Shown here: positions 1 through 6,318 of the stretch, piece after piece
How the letters are laid out: every line of letters starts with the position of its first letter
Position numbering within the stretch: the first letter of the stretch is position 1
Source: Flavobacteriales bacterium
GTDB lineage: Bacteria > Bacteroidota > Bacteroidia > Flavobacteriales_F > PHOS-HE28
Assembly (NCBI GenBank): GCA_024640205.1
Contig: JAHEFL010000110.1
Coordinates: 1 to 6,318, forward strand
Direction of reading: 5' to 3'
DNA length: 6,318 nucleotides
Notes under the pieces: generated by a model
Told to the model about the DNA's origin: nothing
The model's database searches: none
Seen by the model: only the letters and a program-made list of their open reading frames with translations
Position numbers and translations under genes: made by a program

Positions 1-627
1 CACGCCAGGATACTTGGCTTTGTTGAAGGTGAAGAGGCTGTCCGCAAACTCGGTGTTCGGGACGAACTTCTTCAGGTTGTAGGTGACGATGTTACCGTCC
101 TTGTACAGGATCTGAACGCTACGAGGTTCCGTCTTCGCCTTGTCGACGGTGAGGACCACCGTGTGGTAGGCCTTTTTCGATGGATCCTGTGGGAAGAGCT
201 TCACCACCTGGATGGTCACGCCGCCCTCCACTTTTTCCTCCACGAACTGGCTCTTGAAGCCCTTTTCATACTGTGTGAACAGCTTGCTCGGATCCAACTC
301 CTGGTCGATCTCCGACGGGTCGCTCAGGGTCACCTCGTTGTTGTCCTTATTGTACGTGTACAAGGTGGTCCCATCATTGATCAGGAGGTTCCGGTCCAAG
401 GTCAGCATGAAGCGCTTGCCTTTCACCTTCATGGTCCCTTCCTGCTTCACGTCCAGCTTATCCCTGGAGTTCTGCAGGCGACTGGTGAACTCGGTCTCGA
501 AGCTTGTCCATTCCTTGGCCTTCGCCATGAGCTTGTCCACGATGGCCTTGCTTTTGGGGTCATCCTGGGCCATGCTGGCCAGGGGGAGGAACAGGATCGA
601 AATAATAAGAAGAAGATGCGCTTTCAT
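1..627 (-). CDS. lolA: LolA, periplasmic outer-membrane lipoprotein carrier (3' end just outside window)
   Basis: LolA takes lipoproteins from the LolCDE-type transporter at the inner membrane and ferries them across the periplasm in a hydrophobic half-barrel. The 209 visible residues begin with a classic signal peptide: Lys2, a hydrophobic core, and a probable cut after ASMA (residues 17-20) before Gln21. The mature part shows the LolA/LolA-like beta-sheet pattern. Examples are FETEFTSRLQN (43-53) and GTMKVKGKRFMLTL (64-77). Others are INDGTTLYTYNKDNNEVTLS (83-102), LDPSKLFTQYEKGFK (111-125) and DSLFTFNKAKYPGV (196-209). Bacteroidota members usually end soon after the YPGV-type motif with a short V-D-L-R-like end, so only about six residues should be missing. 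No Shine-Dalgarno sequence precedes the ATG at 627, but the signal peptide fixes this start. LolB is generally absent outside proteobacteria, so the receptor is unknown. The call rests on recalled family pattern. Confidence 0.9.
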   Translation of the reverse strand, partial: MKAHLLLIISILFLPLASMAQDDPKSKAIVDKLMAKAKEWTSFETEFTSRLQNSRDKLDVKQEGTMKVKGKRFMLTLDRNLLINDGTTLYTYNKDNNEVTLSDPSEIDQELDPSKLFTQYEKGFKSQFVEEKVEGGVTIQVVKLFPQDPSKKAYHTVVLTVDKAKTEPRSVQILYKDGNIVTYNLKKFVPNTEFADSLFTFNKAKYPGV

Positions 628-789
628 GGGTTGCGAAGGTAATCGCTGTGGGAAAGGCAATGAGCGTGCCGATCACCCATGAAGGCATGTACATCAGCCC
701 ATTTTCTCGATGGCGTGATCCAGGTCGAACATCAATTGCCATTTGGAGACCCGAAGCTCACCCTTTACCGGTGTGGAATGTCATGGGTG
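623..789 (-). repeat. Three-part inverted repeat in the lolA leader covering the lolA start codon
   Basis: On the minus strand, in order, the segments are CACCCATGA (789-781), TTCATGGGTG (683-674) and ACCCATGAA (631-623). The middle segment is exactly complementary over 9 bases to either flanking segment, so the two pairings exclude each other. Pairing with the last segment would bury the lolA ATG (627-625). Loops would be about 98 nt and 43 nt. The complementarity is seen directly; a regulatory role is only a hypothesis, and paired 9-mers over such distances can arise by chance. Confidence 0.4.
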
Positions 790-897
790 GAAGTGCTCCT
801 GATCTGATCCCCATGATACTGCGATCAACGGCCCATGTTCATTTGGCTCGTCAAGGGCACATGCGCACTGCCGTATTGACAATTAAGGTCGTGGTCG
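628..897 (-). other. Non-coding 270-bp region between tspO and lolA
   Basis: No open frame here looks like a gene. Plus-strand and minus-strand frames of 92 and 60 codons enter the region, but they overlap the ends of tspO and lolA in other frames and resemble no protein I know. No stem followed by a T-run was found after the tspO stop, and no good TAnnTTTG promoter box was found before lolA. The size of the gap suggests that lolA has its own promoter or a structured leader. The inverted repeats within it are listed separately. Confidence 0.6.
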
Positions 898-1401
898 TCA
901 ATTCAGCAGCCAGATGGAGGCATTGAGGACCGTCGCGAAGCTGACCCAGAGAACATAGGGTACGAGCAAGTAAGAGGCCCACCTGTCGATCGGGTGGAAG
1001 GCCCGGATGCACAGGATGATGGTAAGGAGGAGCAAAGTGATGTCCACCAAAGCCAATCCCGGGCTCTTCAAGCCGAAGAATAGGAGGGACCACAGCACGT
1101 TGAGAAGCATCTGAACCCCGAACAATGACAAGGCCCTGCGCACCTTTGGGTCCTCCAGCCCATTGCTCCAGATCAGTCCTGCGGCAAAGCCCATCATGAT
1201 GTAGAGCACGGTCCACACCGGGCCGAAGACCGTCTCGGGTGGGTTGAAGGTCGGTTTCTCGATCTCGGTGTACCATCCTTCAATGGCTCCGGCCGTGATA
1301 AGGCCGGAGGTACTTCCCAGTAGCAGCGTGATAGCGATAGCGATAGCCACCTTCCACGTGGGAGAAGCGGAGTCCAACAGGCGTGCGGTGCGTTCGTACA
1401 T
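898..1401 (-). CDS. tspO: TspO/MBR family protein (tryptophan-rich sensory protein), five-helix membrane protein
   Basis: TspO is the bacterial relative of the mitochondrial translocator protein/peripheral benzodiazepine receptor. Characterised members bind porphyrins and sterol-like ligands; proposed roles include tetrapyrrole handling and stress signalling, but no single biochemical activity is agreed. The 167-residue product has five hydrophobic helices at roughly 16-38, 60-78, 90-110, 115-134 and 141-163. Family signatures are clear: WYTEIEKPTFNPP (43-55), PVWTVLYIMMG (61-71), Q97 with LNVLWSLLFF (100-109), and PYVLWVSFATVLNASIWLLN (148-167). The many conserved Trp residues (43, 63, 78, 104, 152, 164) are typical. 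The length is close to the usual 150-165, with about 12 extra N-terminal residues before helix 1. The start at 1401 has no strong Shine-Dalgarno sequence, only GAAAG. It lies 49 bp after tamL in the same orientation, so cotranscription is plausible. The family call is secure; the physiological role here is unknown. Confidence 0.94.
   Translation of the reverse strand: MYERTARLLDSASPTWKVAIAIAITLLLGSTSGLITAGAIEGWYTEIEKPTFNPPETVFGPVWTVLYIMMGFAAGLIWSNGLEDPKVRRALSLFGVQMLLNVLWSLLFFGLKSPGLALVDITLLLLTIILCIRAFHPIDRWASYLLVPYVLWVSFATVLNASIWLLN
1330..1347. repeat. Three tandem copies of GATAGC inside tspO
   Basis: The hexamer GATAGC occurs three times without interruption. On the coding strand it reads GCTATC three times, in phase with the codons, giving Ala-Ile-Ala-Ile-Ala-Ile at TspO residues 19-24 in the first membrane helix. 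A gain or loss of one unit would change the helix by two hydrophobic residues without a frameshift. Confidence 0.9.
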
Positions 1402-1450
1402 ATGGCTTTCTACGACATATGGTCCGCGTCGTTACGGATGCCGTACACCC
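1402..1450 (-). other. tamL-tspO intergenic spacer with small hairpin and duplicated start-like octamer
   Basis: This 49-bp gap contains a 5-bp stem with a 3-nt loop (1433-1437 with 1441-1445, TACGG-ATG-CCGTA) 6 nt beyond the tamL stop. It has no T-tract, so it is not a convincing intrinsic terminator. The octamer CCATATGT on the minus strand occurs at 1422-1415 and again at 1405-1398, where it contains the tspO start codon. The upstream copy would open a two-codon frame, ATG TCG TAG. No Bacteroidota-type promoter (TAnnTTTG) was seen, which favours readthrough from tamL into tspO. Confidence 0.55.
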
Positions 1451-3739
1451 TCAGAACGGATAACCGATCGCAATGTTCAGTATGAAGTTGCGGTTCCATT
1501 GCCTTTCCAGGTCGTCGAACACCCAGCGTTCGCCTGCCGGTAGGTCCGGTCTTCGCAGTGGGGCTGCGAGGTCAAGACGAATGACGATAACCTGAGGGTC
1601 GATGCGAAGGCCGAAACCGGCATCGAGGGCGATCTCGCTCACAAAGGTGTCTGCTTTGAATTCTCCTCCAGGTCGCGAAGGGTCCTCCCGGAGCAGCCAC
1701 ACGTTGCCCGCGTCAGCGAACAGGGCACCCTTTATGAAGCCGCTGATCGTGAAGCGGTATTCCGCATTGACCTCCAGCTTTAAGTCGCCCACTTGATCCA
1801 CGAGCAGGTTGTTATCCAATTGGGTCGCATAGCTTCCAGGACCTACGCTGCGGGCTCGGAAGCCGCGGAGGCTGTTCGTGCCACCTGCATAGAACTGTTT
1901 CACGTACGGTATCACCTCGTTGTTCCCATAACCGATGGCGGCATGCGTTAGGAGTCGGGTCACCAATTGGTTGCCATGTGGCCCGATACTGTGGTACCAG
2001 CGCAGCTCAGGACGCAAGCGCACATACTGGGCGTAGCGCTGCCCGAGCAATTCCTTGCCTTCGGGAGGCCGATCGGCACCACCACGCGTTGCGATGGCAT
2101 CGATCAGGTTGCCCGCCTCGTCGATGCCAAGGCTGTACACGATCCAGTTCCTCTGGCTATCGCGGCTTTGGGTACTACGCGTGTAGGTGTAACCGACGCC
2201 AATGATGAACTGATCTTCGAAGCTTCGCTGGATGGTGGGGTTATCGTCCAGGAAGGCCTGGAAATCATCACTGGCGTTGAAGAGGTCGTTAAAGCTGACC
2301 TCCAGCAGTTGAAGGTCATGCCAGATACGTTTCTCCCTGCGCCAATTGTAACCCAGTCCGGCCGTCGCCGATCGCAGGCCATATAGCTGGATGCGTCGGT
2401 AGAAGCCGAAACCGGCCGCGATGTTGGTAACCGGTGCCCGACTCCGCAGTCCCCCAGGTTCAGGCAGCAGCAACATACGTGGCACGGCAAGCCCGGCCTT
2501 GATCCCCACCTCGTACGCGTTCGTTCCCTGGCCTGCACCGGACAACTGCGTTTCGAACCGTCCGTTCAGGTCGAGCGTGAATTGTTCGGCCCCTCGCAGA
2601 AAGTTGCGGTCACGGAATCCCAATCGCACACCCGGTCCGGAAAAATTGTTGCTCTTGCTCACCAGGTTCATTTCAGAGAATAGGGAGAAGCGTTTTTGAG
2701 GCAGAAGGGCCAATTCGGCATTGAGGACCCCCTCTTGTTCCGGTTCGTCGGAATAGGCAACAAGAACGTTGCGGAACACACCATAGGAGGAGAGGTACCG
2801 CTGCGTTGCGTTCGTTAGCGCCAACGAATAAGTATCCCCCGGCCGAACAAACACTCCGCTCATCACTGCCTCGGGGCGGTACATCTGCAGATATCGGACA
2901 TAATGCATACCCTCCACCTCAAGCGTATCCTTTGGTGGTAGCACGTCGTCCTGGTCGCTTAGGATAGTGACCTGCCCGATGGTGTAAGCACGTGTCTTCG
3001 CTGAGCTGGTGGCCGGTTTGACCCGAAGGTGCAGAGCCACCCGGTCCGCACCCACGGTGGTGTCAGCGACCCAGATCAGATCGTCGGGACGGATCCTGTA
3101 CCACCCTTCGTCGCGCAGCCTGTCAGCAACGCGGGCACGTTCCTCGGTGAGCCGGGCCAGGTCATAAGGTTCACCCACATTCAAAGGGCATTGGGCGAGG
3201 TGCCCCACCAATGCACTGTCCAGTTCGTCAGCCTGGCCGATCCCCATTCTCACATCGGTGATCAGGCGTGGGGGACCGGGGGTGACGGTGAAGATGACCG
3301 AAGCACGCCGACCGTGACGTACCAATTCATGGCCAACCGTGGCATGCATATAACCCCGATTGTTCAAACGGTTCACCATGGCGTGGTCCAGGTCCGGCAA
3401 GGGGAGGTCGCTGAGATACACGGGCGGACTACCAAGCTTGTACTTCAGCCAATGGCGGAAGCCCTTCTCTTTTATCGGCTCGCTCACACTATTGTGCAGG
3501 GCTACTGTGGGGCGCATACCGAAGATGCTATTGTTCGCTACCGGATCGACGAGCTCGTCCAACTCCTGGCCTGCACCTTGAGCATCGAAAACTGGTTTCG
3601 CTGTCCAGTTAATGGAGTGCCCTGTGAATAGGGGCTTTTCATCCGTTGCGTGGCGCAGACCACTGCAGCCGGTCAACATAGCCGCCAGGCAGCCAATGCG
3701 CGTCAGGTCAAGGAACGTGCGTGCAAGCATTGATGTCAT
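1451..3739 (-). CDS. tamL: TamL, lipoprotein form of the TamA/BamA (Omp85) outer-membrane protein
   Basis: This is the outer-membrane partner of TamB: an Omp85 barrel with periplasmic POTRA domains. The 762-residue product starts with a lipoprotein signal. Residues 7-24 hold a hydrophobic stretch ending in lipobox LTGC, with Cys25 as the acylated residue. Residues 26-28 are Ser-Gly-Leu, with no acidic run of the Bacteroidota surface-export type, so the N-terminus probably faces the periplasm. POTRA-like modules fill about 35-340; examples are FRHWLKYKLGSPPVYLSDLP (94-113) and a segment near 191-215 with an ER..VADRLRDEGWYRI pattern. The barrel follows from about 345 to the end. It has the Omp85 loop-6 motif LRGF (624-627) and a terminal beta-signal ending GYPF. 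E. coli TamA is about 577 residues; the greater length suits TamL. The start at 3739 is chosen because it gives a proper signal peptide and a TGATG junction with tamB. An in-frame ATG 30 codons upstream would bury the signal. A second ATG at 3730 is also possible. Confidence 0.93.
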   Translation of the reverse strand: MTSMLARTFLDLTRIGCLAAMLTGCSGLRHATDEKPLFTGHSINWTAKPVFDAQGAGQELDELVDPVANNSIFGMRPTVALHNSVSEPIKEKGFRHWLKYKLGSPPVYLSDLPLPDLDHAMVNRLNNRGYMHATVGHELVRHGRRASVIFTVTPGPPRLITDVRMGIGQADELDSALVGHLAQCPLNVGEPYDLARLTEERARVADRLRDEGWYRIRPDDLIWVADTTVGADRVALHLRVKPATSSAKTRAYTIGQVTILSDQDDVLPPKDTLEVEGMHYVRYLQMYRPEAVMSGVFVRPGDTYSLALTNATQRYLSSYGVFRNVLVAYSDEPEQEGVLNAELALLPQKRFSLFSEMNLVSKSNNFSGPGVRLGFRDRNFLRGAEQFTLDLNGRFETQLSGAGQGTNAYEVGIKAGLAVPRMLLLPEPGGLRSRAPVTNIAAGFGFYRRIQLYGLRSATAGLGYNWRREKRIWHDLQLLEVSFNDLFNASDDFQAFLDDNPTIQRSFEDQFIIGVGYTYTRSTQSRDSQRNWIVYSLGIDEAGNLIDAIATRGGADRPPEGKELLGQRYAQYVRLRPELRWYHSIGPHGNQLVTRLLTHAAIGYGNNEVIPYVKQFYAGGTNSLRGFRARSVGPGSYATQLDNNLLVDQVGDLKLEVNAEYRFTISGFIKGALFADAGNVWLLREDPSRPGGEFKADTFVSEIALDAGFGLRIDPQVIVIRLDLAAPLRRPDLPAGERWVFDDLERQWNRNFILNIAIGYPF

Positions 3740-3748
3740 CAGTCCTTC
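3737..3748 (-). promoter_or_regulatory. tamB stop / tamL start overlap with Shine-Dalgarno-like GAAGGA
   Basis: Read on the minus strand the junction is GAAGGACTGATG. The tamB TGA (3741-3739) shares its A with the tamL ATG (3739-3737). The purine-rich GAAGGA lies only 3 nt before this ATG, which is short for a Shine-Dalgarno site, and 12 nt before the alternative ATG at 3730. The geometry implies that ribosomes ending tamB re-initiate on tamL. This is inference from sequence; coupling has not been shown. Confidence 0.75.
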
Positions 3749-6318
3749 ACCGATCTCTTGCGTTCCTCTTCTCTCAACCTCAAGATCGCTTCGCGCGATC
3801 TGGCGCGTTCCCTGGCGTGCCGTTCCCATTCGCGTGTCAGCATCAATGCCACTCCGTTATTCACCAGTTCGCCGTCATACAGGTCATAGGCGTTCTCGTG
3901 GAATAACCGCAATCGCAAACGTCCGTCCTTGGTCATGTCGTAGGCAATGGCATATTGAGGGGCCTGCGTGTTGCTTACACCACTCACATCCTGGCGTCGT
4001 TCATCAGCACCTACCGACCCACCTGCCTCGATACTGATGCGGTCATTAAGGATCCGCTGGGTCACCTTGTAATCCACGGTAGTGCGCGCATAGCTCTGGC
4101 TCCCCTCGGTTTGATCATAGGTGTTCACCCCTAGTTCGATGTCCATGCCTTTGATACCCCCCCCGGCCATTTGGTTGAGCTGCTGGGTAAGGATGCTGTT
4201 CACGGAATTCCGTGCAGCGGTGGTAGCCAAGCTGCTCCCTCCAGGGCCGGTGCCACTTTCGTTCTCCAGGAATGTGCTGAGCACCAGCAATCCGAAGACC
4301 TGTCGGTTAAGTTCCTCCTGACTGGCCGGTTTGGATAATTGTTCCAGAGCATTATTCACTTGTGGATAACTGTTCCGCACCTGGCGTTCCATGTCGAGCC
4401 CGAAGGTGATATCCGGCGCCTCCACCGAACCATCGATGTTGATGATGACATCGAAAGGCAGACGGGCCTGAAGGGAATTCCGCTCAGCTTCATTCAGGCC
4501 GCCACGAGCATTCGAGACCAGTGGATACGGCGCTGCTGTGGTTCGGTATCTCGCTTGCAGGTCCATGCGTCCTGCCATCGGATCCCCGTCCCAGATGATC
4601 GTGCCTCCCTTCACCAGGTCGAACCTTTTCTTGACCAATCCATAGAATTCAATGGTGTATCCGCCGTCGTTTATCTTGAAAGGTCCTTGCAGGTGGATAT
4701 CCCCATTGGGGTCATAGCGGAACACCAGATCGGCGCTTCCGCTGAAGGTGGCTTGATCACCTGTGGTGGGGTCGATCACTAGGGCAAAGCTCGCGCGTTC
4801 GTCCAACAGGATATGCAGGTCCAGCGCGAGTCCGGGCAACTGGGCTGCGAGTGAATCACGGAGCATCTGCCCATCCGTGCTGAAGCGGAGCGTGTCCTGT
4901 GCATCGAAATCGTCGGTGAACATCACGATCCCCTCATGGTCGACCAGTTCCACGGTACTTCCGGGCAGAACCACGCTGAGGGCCGTGCCGTCCAGAATAC
5001 CCACGTTCCCGCGCACCGTTGGTTTAATGGCCTTACCCTCGATCTGCAGGTCGATACTGCCGAACAACTGGCCGAAGAACCGGGGATTCTGCTCCATGGT
5101 GCTATTGACCAGCTCAAAGCGGTCGGTGCGCAATCGAAGGTCCAATCCCGGTCGTTCACCCTCGATGGTGTTCACTCGCCCGTCCAAACGGAAACGGTTG
5201 CCCGCCTCGTCCATCACTGTGACATTGTCGAGAAGCAATCCACCCGCATCGAATACCACCGTTTCATGGGGCAAGCGGTATACAGCACCGGTCTGGATGA
5301 CGCCTACGCCCACATCGCGCAAAGTCGTGCTACCTGTGATCCGTACGTCCGACCCTTGCTGCTCGTAGTGAAGGTGTCCATCCAACGCACCCTCGAGGGA
5401 GATGAGGTAATCCGCCACGAAGGGCTCCAGGAAACGGAGGTCGCTTAGCCCCAACTCGGCCTCGCCCCGGATGCGTGGCTCATCACCGCGCAGATCCGCG
5501 TCCGCTTTGGCTAGTAAACGGTTCAGTGTGTCGGACAGGGCGATCTGGGTCCGGTACTGGTCATCAGCCATTTCGCTGGCCAGCATGCTGAGATCGCCCA
5601 TGCGCACTCCCAGGACCTCCAGTTGCTTCACATCAAGATCAGCTTCCAGACGTCCTTCACCGGTATATGGCAGGCTCACAGTGCCATTCAATCGACCGCT
5701 CAGCACCTGCATGCTATCGGCCGTGCTCACCAGTTCACCAATGGTGCTCAGGCGCACCTGGTTGAATTCAATGTAATTGGACTGCCGGTCCGTGCGGATG
5801 GTCATCGTCTCCTCATTGCTCTGCAATTCGAAATGTTCAGCACGCAGTCCTTCACGGGTCAGATGCAACGCATTGTCAGGGTGTGCTGTCCAGGCACGTC
5901 GGTTCAAAAGGAAGTTGGGGTCCATGTGAAGTATCGGCACACCCTCCTCTCGCCGAAGGCCCGAGCCGATACTGTATCTGTCCTCACCGAGTTCGTCCTG
6001 CACGCGGAATGCGATGTGCAGCATATCCGGCAACGATCGGGCCTCCAGGGACAGGTGCTCCAGGAATATCGAGTCGCGTTCCACGCCTTCCATGCGCACC
6101 GCACCGTTCAATCTATTGCCCTCGGCGTCCACGTTCACAGTGAGGCGGTGCAGGTCGATCCCTGCGAAGTCCAGGTGAGGGATATCGATATCGAGCTTTA
6201 GTTCATCGCTGTCGCTATCGTAGCTTCCGCTCAACGTGCGCAATTCGATGGCATCAAGTCCGGGTGCGACGATCTCGGTGAGCCAATCGGTGCGCGGCAG
6301 GGTGATGGCCAGGTCCAT
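3739..6318 (-). CDS. tamB: TamB, translocation and assembly module inner-membrane/periplasmic subunit (C-terminal 859 residues; 5' end outside window)
   Basis: TamB belongs to the AsmA-like/TamB superfamily: long beta-rich proteins anchored in the inner membrane that span the periplasm, pair with a TamA-type barrel, and are implicated in phospholipid transport to, and barrel insertion into, the outer membrane. Visible residues 1-400 are repetitive short beta-strands with hydrophobic/polar alternation, as expected of the beta-groove. The TamB_C (DUF490) domain spans about 400-830. Its hallmarks include GPFKINDGGYTIEFYGLVKK (545-564), IIWDGDP (574-580), the conserved helix RQVFGLLVLSTFLEN (672-686) and a final strand NGVALMLTREW (821-831). 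A 29-31 residue Arg/Glu-rich tail follows. The frame is open to the window edge and begins at a Met that merely coincides with the last base. No membrane anchor is present, and family members usually exceed 1,000 residues, so the N-terminal part is missing. The stop overlaps the tamL start. Family assignment is firm; the transported substrate is not shown by the sequence. Confidence 0.93.
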   Translation of the reverse strand: MDLAITLPRTDWLTEIVAPGLDAIELRTLSGSYDSDSDELKLDIDIPHLDFAGIDLHRLTVNVDAEGNRLNGAVRMEGVERDSIFLEHLSLEARSLPDMLHIAFRVQDELGEDRYSIGSGLRREEGVPILHMDPNFLLNRRAWTAHPDNALHLTREGLRAEHFELQSNEETMTIRTDRQSNYIEFNQVRLSTIGELVSTADSMQVLSGRLNGTVSLPYTGEGRLEADLDVKQLEVLGVRMGDLSMLASEMADDQYRTQIALSDTLNRLLAKADADLRGDEPRIRGEAELGLSDLRFLEPFVADYLISLEGALDGHLHYEQQGSDVRITGSTTLRDVGVGVIQTGAVYRLPHETVVFDAGGLLLDNVTVMDEAGNRFRLDGRVNTIEGERPGLDLRLRTDRFELVNSTMEQNPRFFGQLFGSIDLQIEGKAIKPTVRGNVGILDGTALSVVLPGSTVELVDHEGIVMFTDDFDAQDTLRFSTDGQMLRDSLAAQLPGLALDLHILLDERASFALVIDPTTGDQATFSGSADLVFRYDPNGDIHLQGPFKINDGGYTIEFYGLVKKRFDLVKGGTIIWDGDPMAGRMDLQARYRTTAAPYPLVSNARGGLNEAERNSLQARLPFDVIINIDGSVEAPDITFGLDMERQVRNSYPQVNNALEQLSKPASQEELNRQVFGLLVLSTFLENESGTGPGGSSLATTAARNSVNSILTQQLNQMAGGGIKGMDIELGVNTYDQTEGSQSYARTTVDYKVTQRILNDRISIEAGGSVGADERRQDVSGVSNTQAPQYAIAYDMTKDGRLRLRLFHENAYDLYDGELVNNGVALMLTREWERHARERARSREAILRLREEERKRSVKD
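4157..4164. repeat. Eight-base C tract (G8 on the coding strand) inside tamB
   Basis: A run of eight C on the plus strand reads GGG GGG GG(T) in tamB, encoding Gly719-Gly720-Gly721 of the visible protein within the TamB_C domain. Runs of this length are candidate slippage sites. A one-base change would remove about the last 138 residues, including the terminal strand expected to meet TamL. Confidence 0.85.

Noticed and set aside
634..641. TACCTTCG on the minus strand just before lolA as a TAnnTTTG-type -7 box
   Set aside because: It has a mismatch, the upstream TTG is at the wrong spacing, and transcription would start almost inside the lolA start codon.
163..682. Two plus-strand open frames opposite lolA (159 and 156 codons)
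   Set aside because: They are antisense to a gene with clear family identity and a signal peptide, and their own sequences show no domain pattern.
560..742. 60-codon minus-strand frame across the lolA start
   Set aside because: It overlaps the lolA signal peptide region in another frame, resembles no known peptide and ends in a Pro/Gly-rich out-of-frame reading of lolA.
875..880. TTGACA on the plus strand as a -35 promoter element
   Set aside because: No -10 box follows at a suitable distance, no plus-strand gene lies downstream, and Bacteroidota promoters use a different consensus.
648..926. 92-codon plus-strand frame between tspO and lolA
   Set aside because: It overlaps the tspO 3' end antisense, has mixed composition, no ribosome site and no recognisable motif.
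851..1276. 141-codon minus-strand frame within tspO
   Set aside because: It is a shadow of tspO in another frame; the tspO frame carries all the family motifs.
1412..1432. Inverted repeat ACGAC...GTCGT between tamL and tspO as a terminator
   Set aside because: It has only 5 bp with an 11-nt loop and no T-run on either side.
3029..3631. 200-codon plus-strand frame opposite the tamL POTRA region
   Set aside because: It is antisense to conserved coding sequence; a long open frame is common opposite GC-rich genes.
3740..3829. Thirty-codon N-terminal extension of TamL from an ATG at 3829
   Set aside because: It would put the lipoprotein signal inside the protein and lies wholly over the tamB 3' end, whose frame is clearly coding. 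The start at 3739 gives a normal signal peptide.
4763..5448. Overlapping plus-strand frames of 201 and 170 codons opposite tamB
   Set aside because: They are Ser/Arg-rich shadows of tamB without a domain or start signal.
6316..6318. ATG at the window edge as the true TamB start
   Set aside because: No membrane anchor follows, and the protein would be far shorter than usual TamB. It is an internal Met at the cut.

Overview
The window looks like chromosomal DNA from a Bacteroidota bacterium. The signs are a TamA-type Omp85 barrel made as a lipoprotein (TamL type), a LolA of the Bacteroidota kind, and gene starts with little Shine-Dalgarno sequence. Base composition is GC-rich for that phylum (judged by eye, not counted), which would fit one of its high-GC environmental lineages. 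The genus cannot be told from this sequence. All four genes lie on the minus strand, so transcription runs from high to low coordinates.

Layout in transcription order. (1) 6318-3739: the C-terminal 859 residues of TamB, the periplasm-spanning AsmA-like/TamB protein; its N-terminus lies outside the window. (2) 3739-1451: TamL, a 762-residue lipoprotein with POTRA-like domains and an Omp85 barrel. Its ATG shares one base with the tamB stop (TGATG), so the two are very probably translationally coupled. (3) 1401-898: a complete TspO/MBR (tryptophan-rich sensory protein family) membrane protein, 49 bp after tamL and possibly in the same transcript. (4) 897-628: a 270-bp non-coding gap with inverted repeats that could fold in two exclusive ways, one covering the lolA start codon. 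(5) 627-1: LolA, the periplasmic lipoprotein carrier, lacking only its last few residues at the window edge.

The genes share an envelope theme. TamB and TamL form the translocation and assembly module, linking inner and outer membranes for lipid transport and/or barrel assembly. LolA carries lipoproteins across the periplasm, and TamL itself is a predicted LolA client. TspO is a small tetrapyrrole/sterol-binding membrane protein whose role beside TAM is unclear. I found no mobile element, CRISPR array, tRNA or rRNA, and no new defence or metabolic system. The points most worth a second look are the possible RNA switch ahead of lolA, an eight-base C/G tract in tamB, and the linkage of tspO to TAM.
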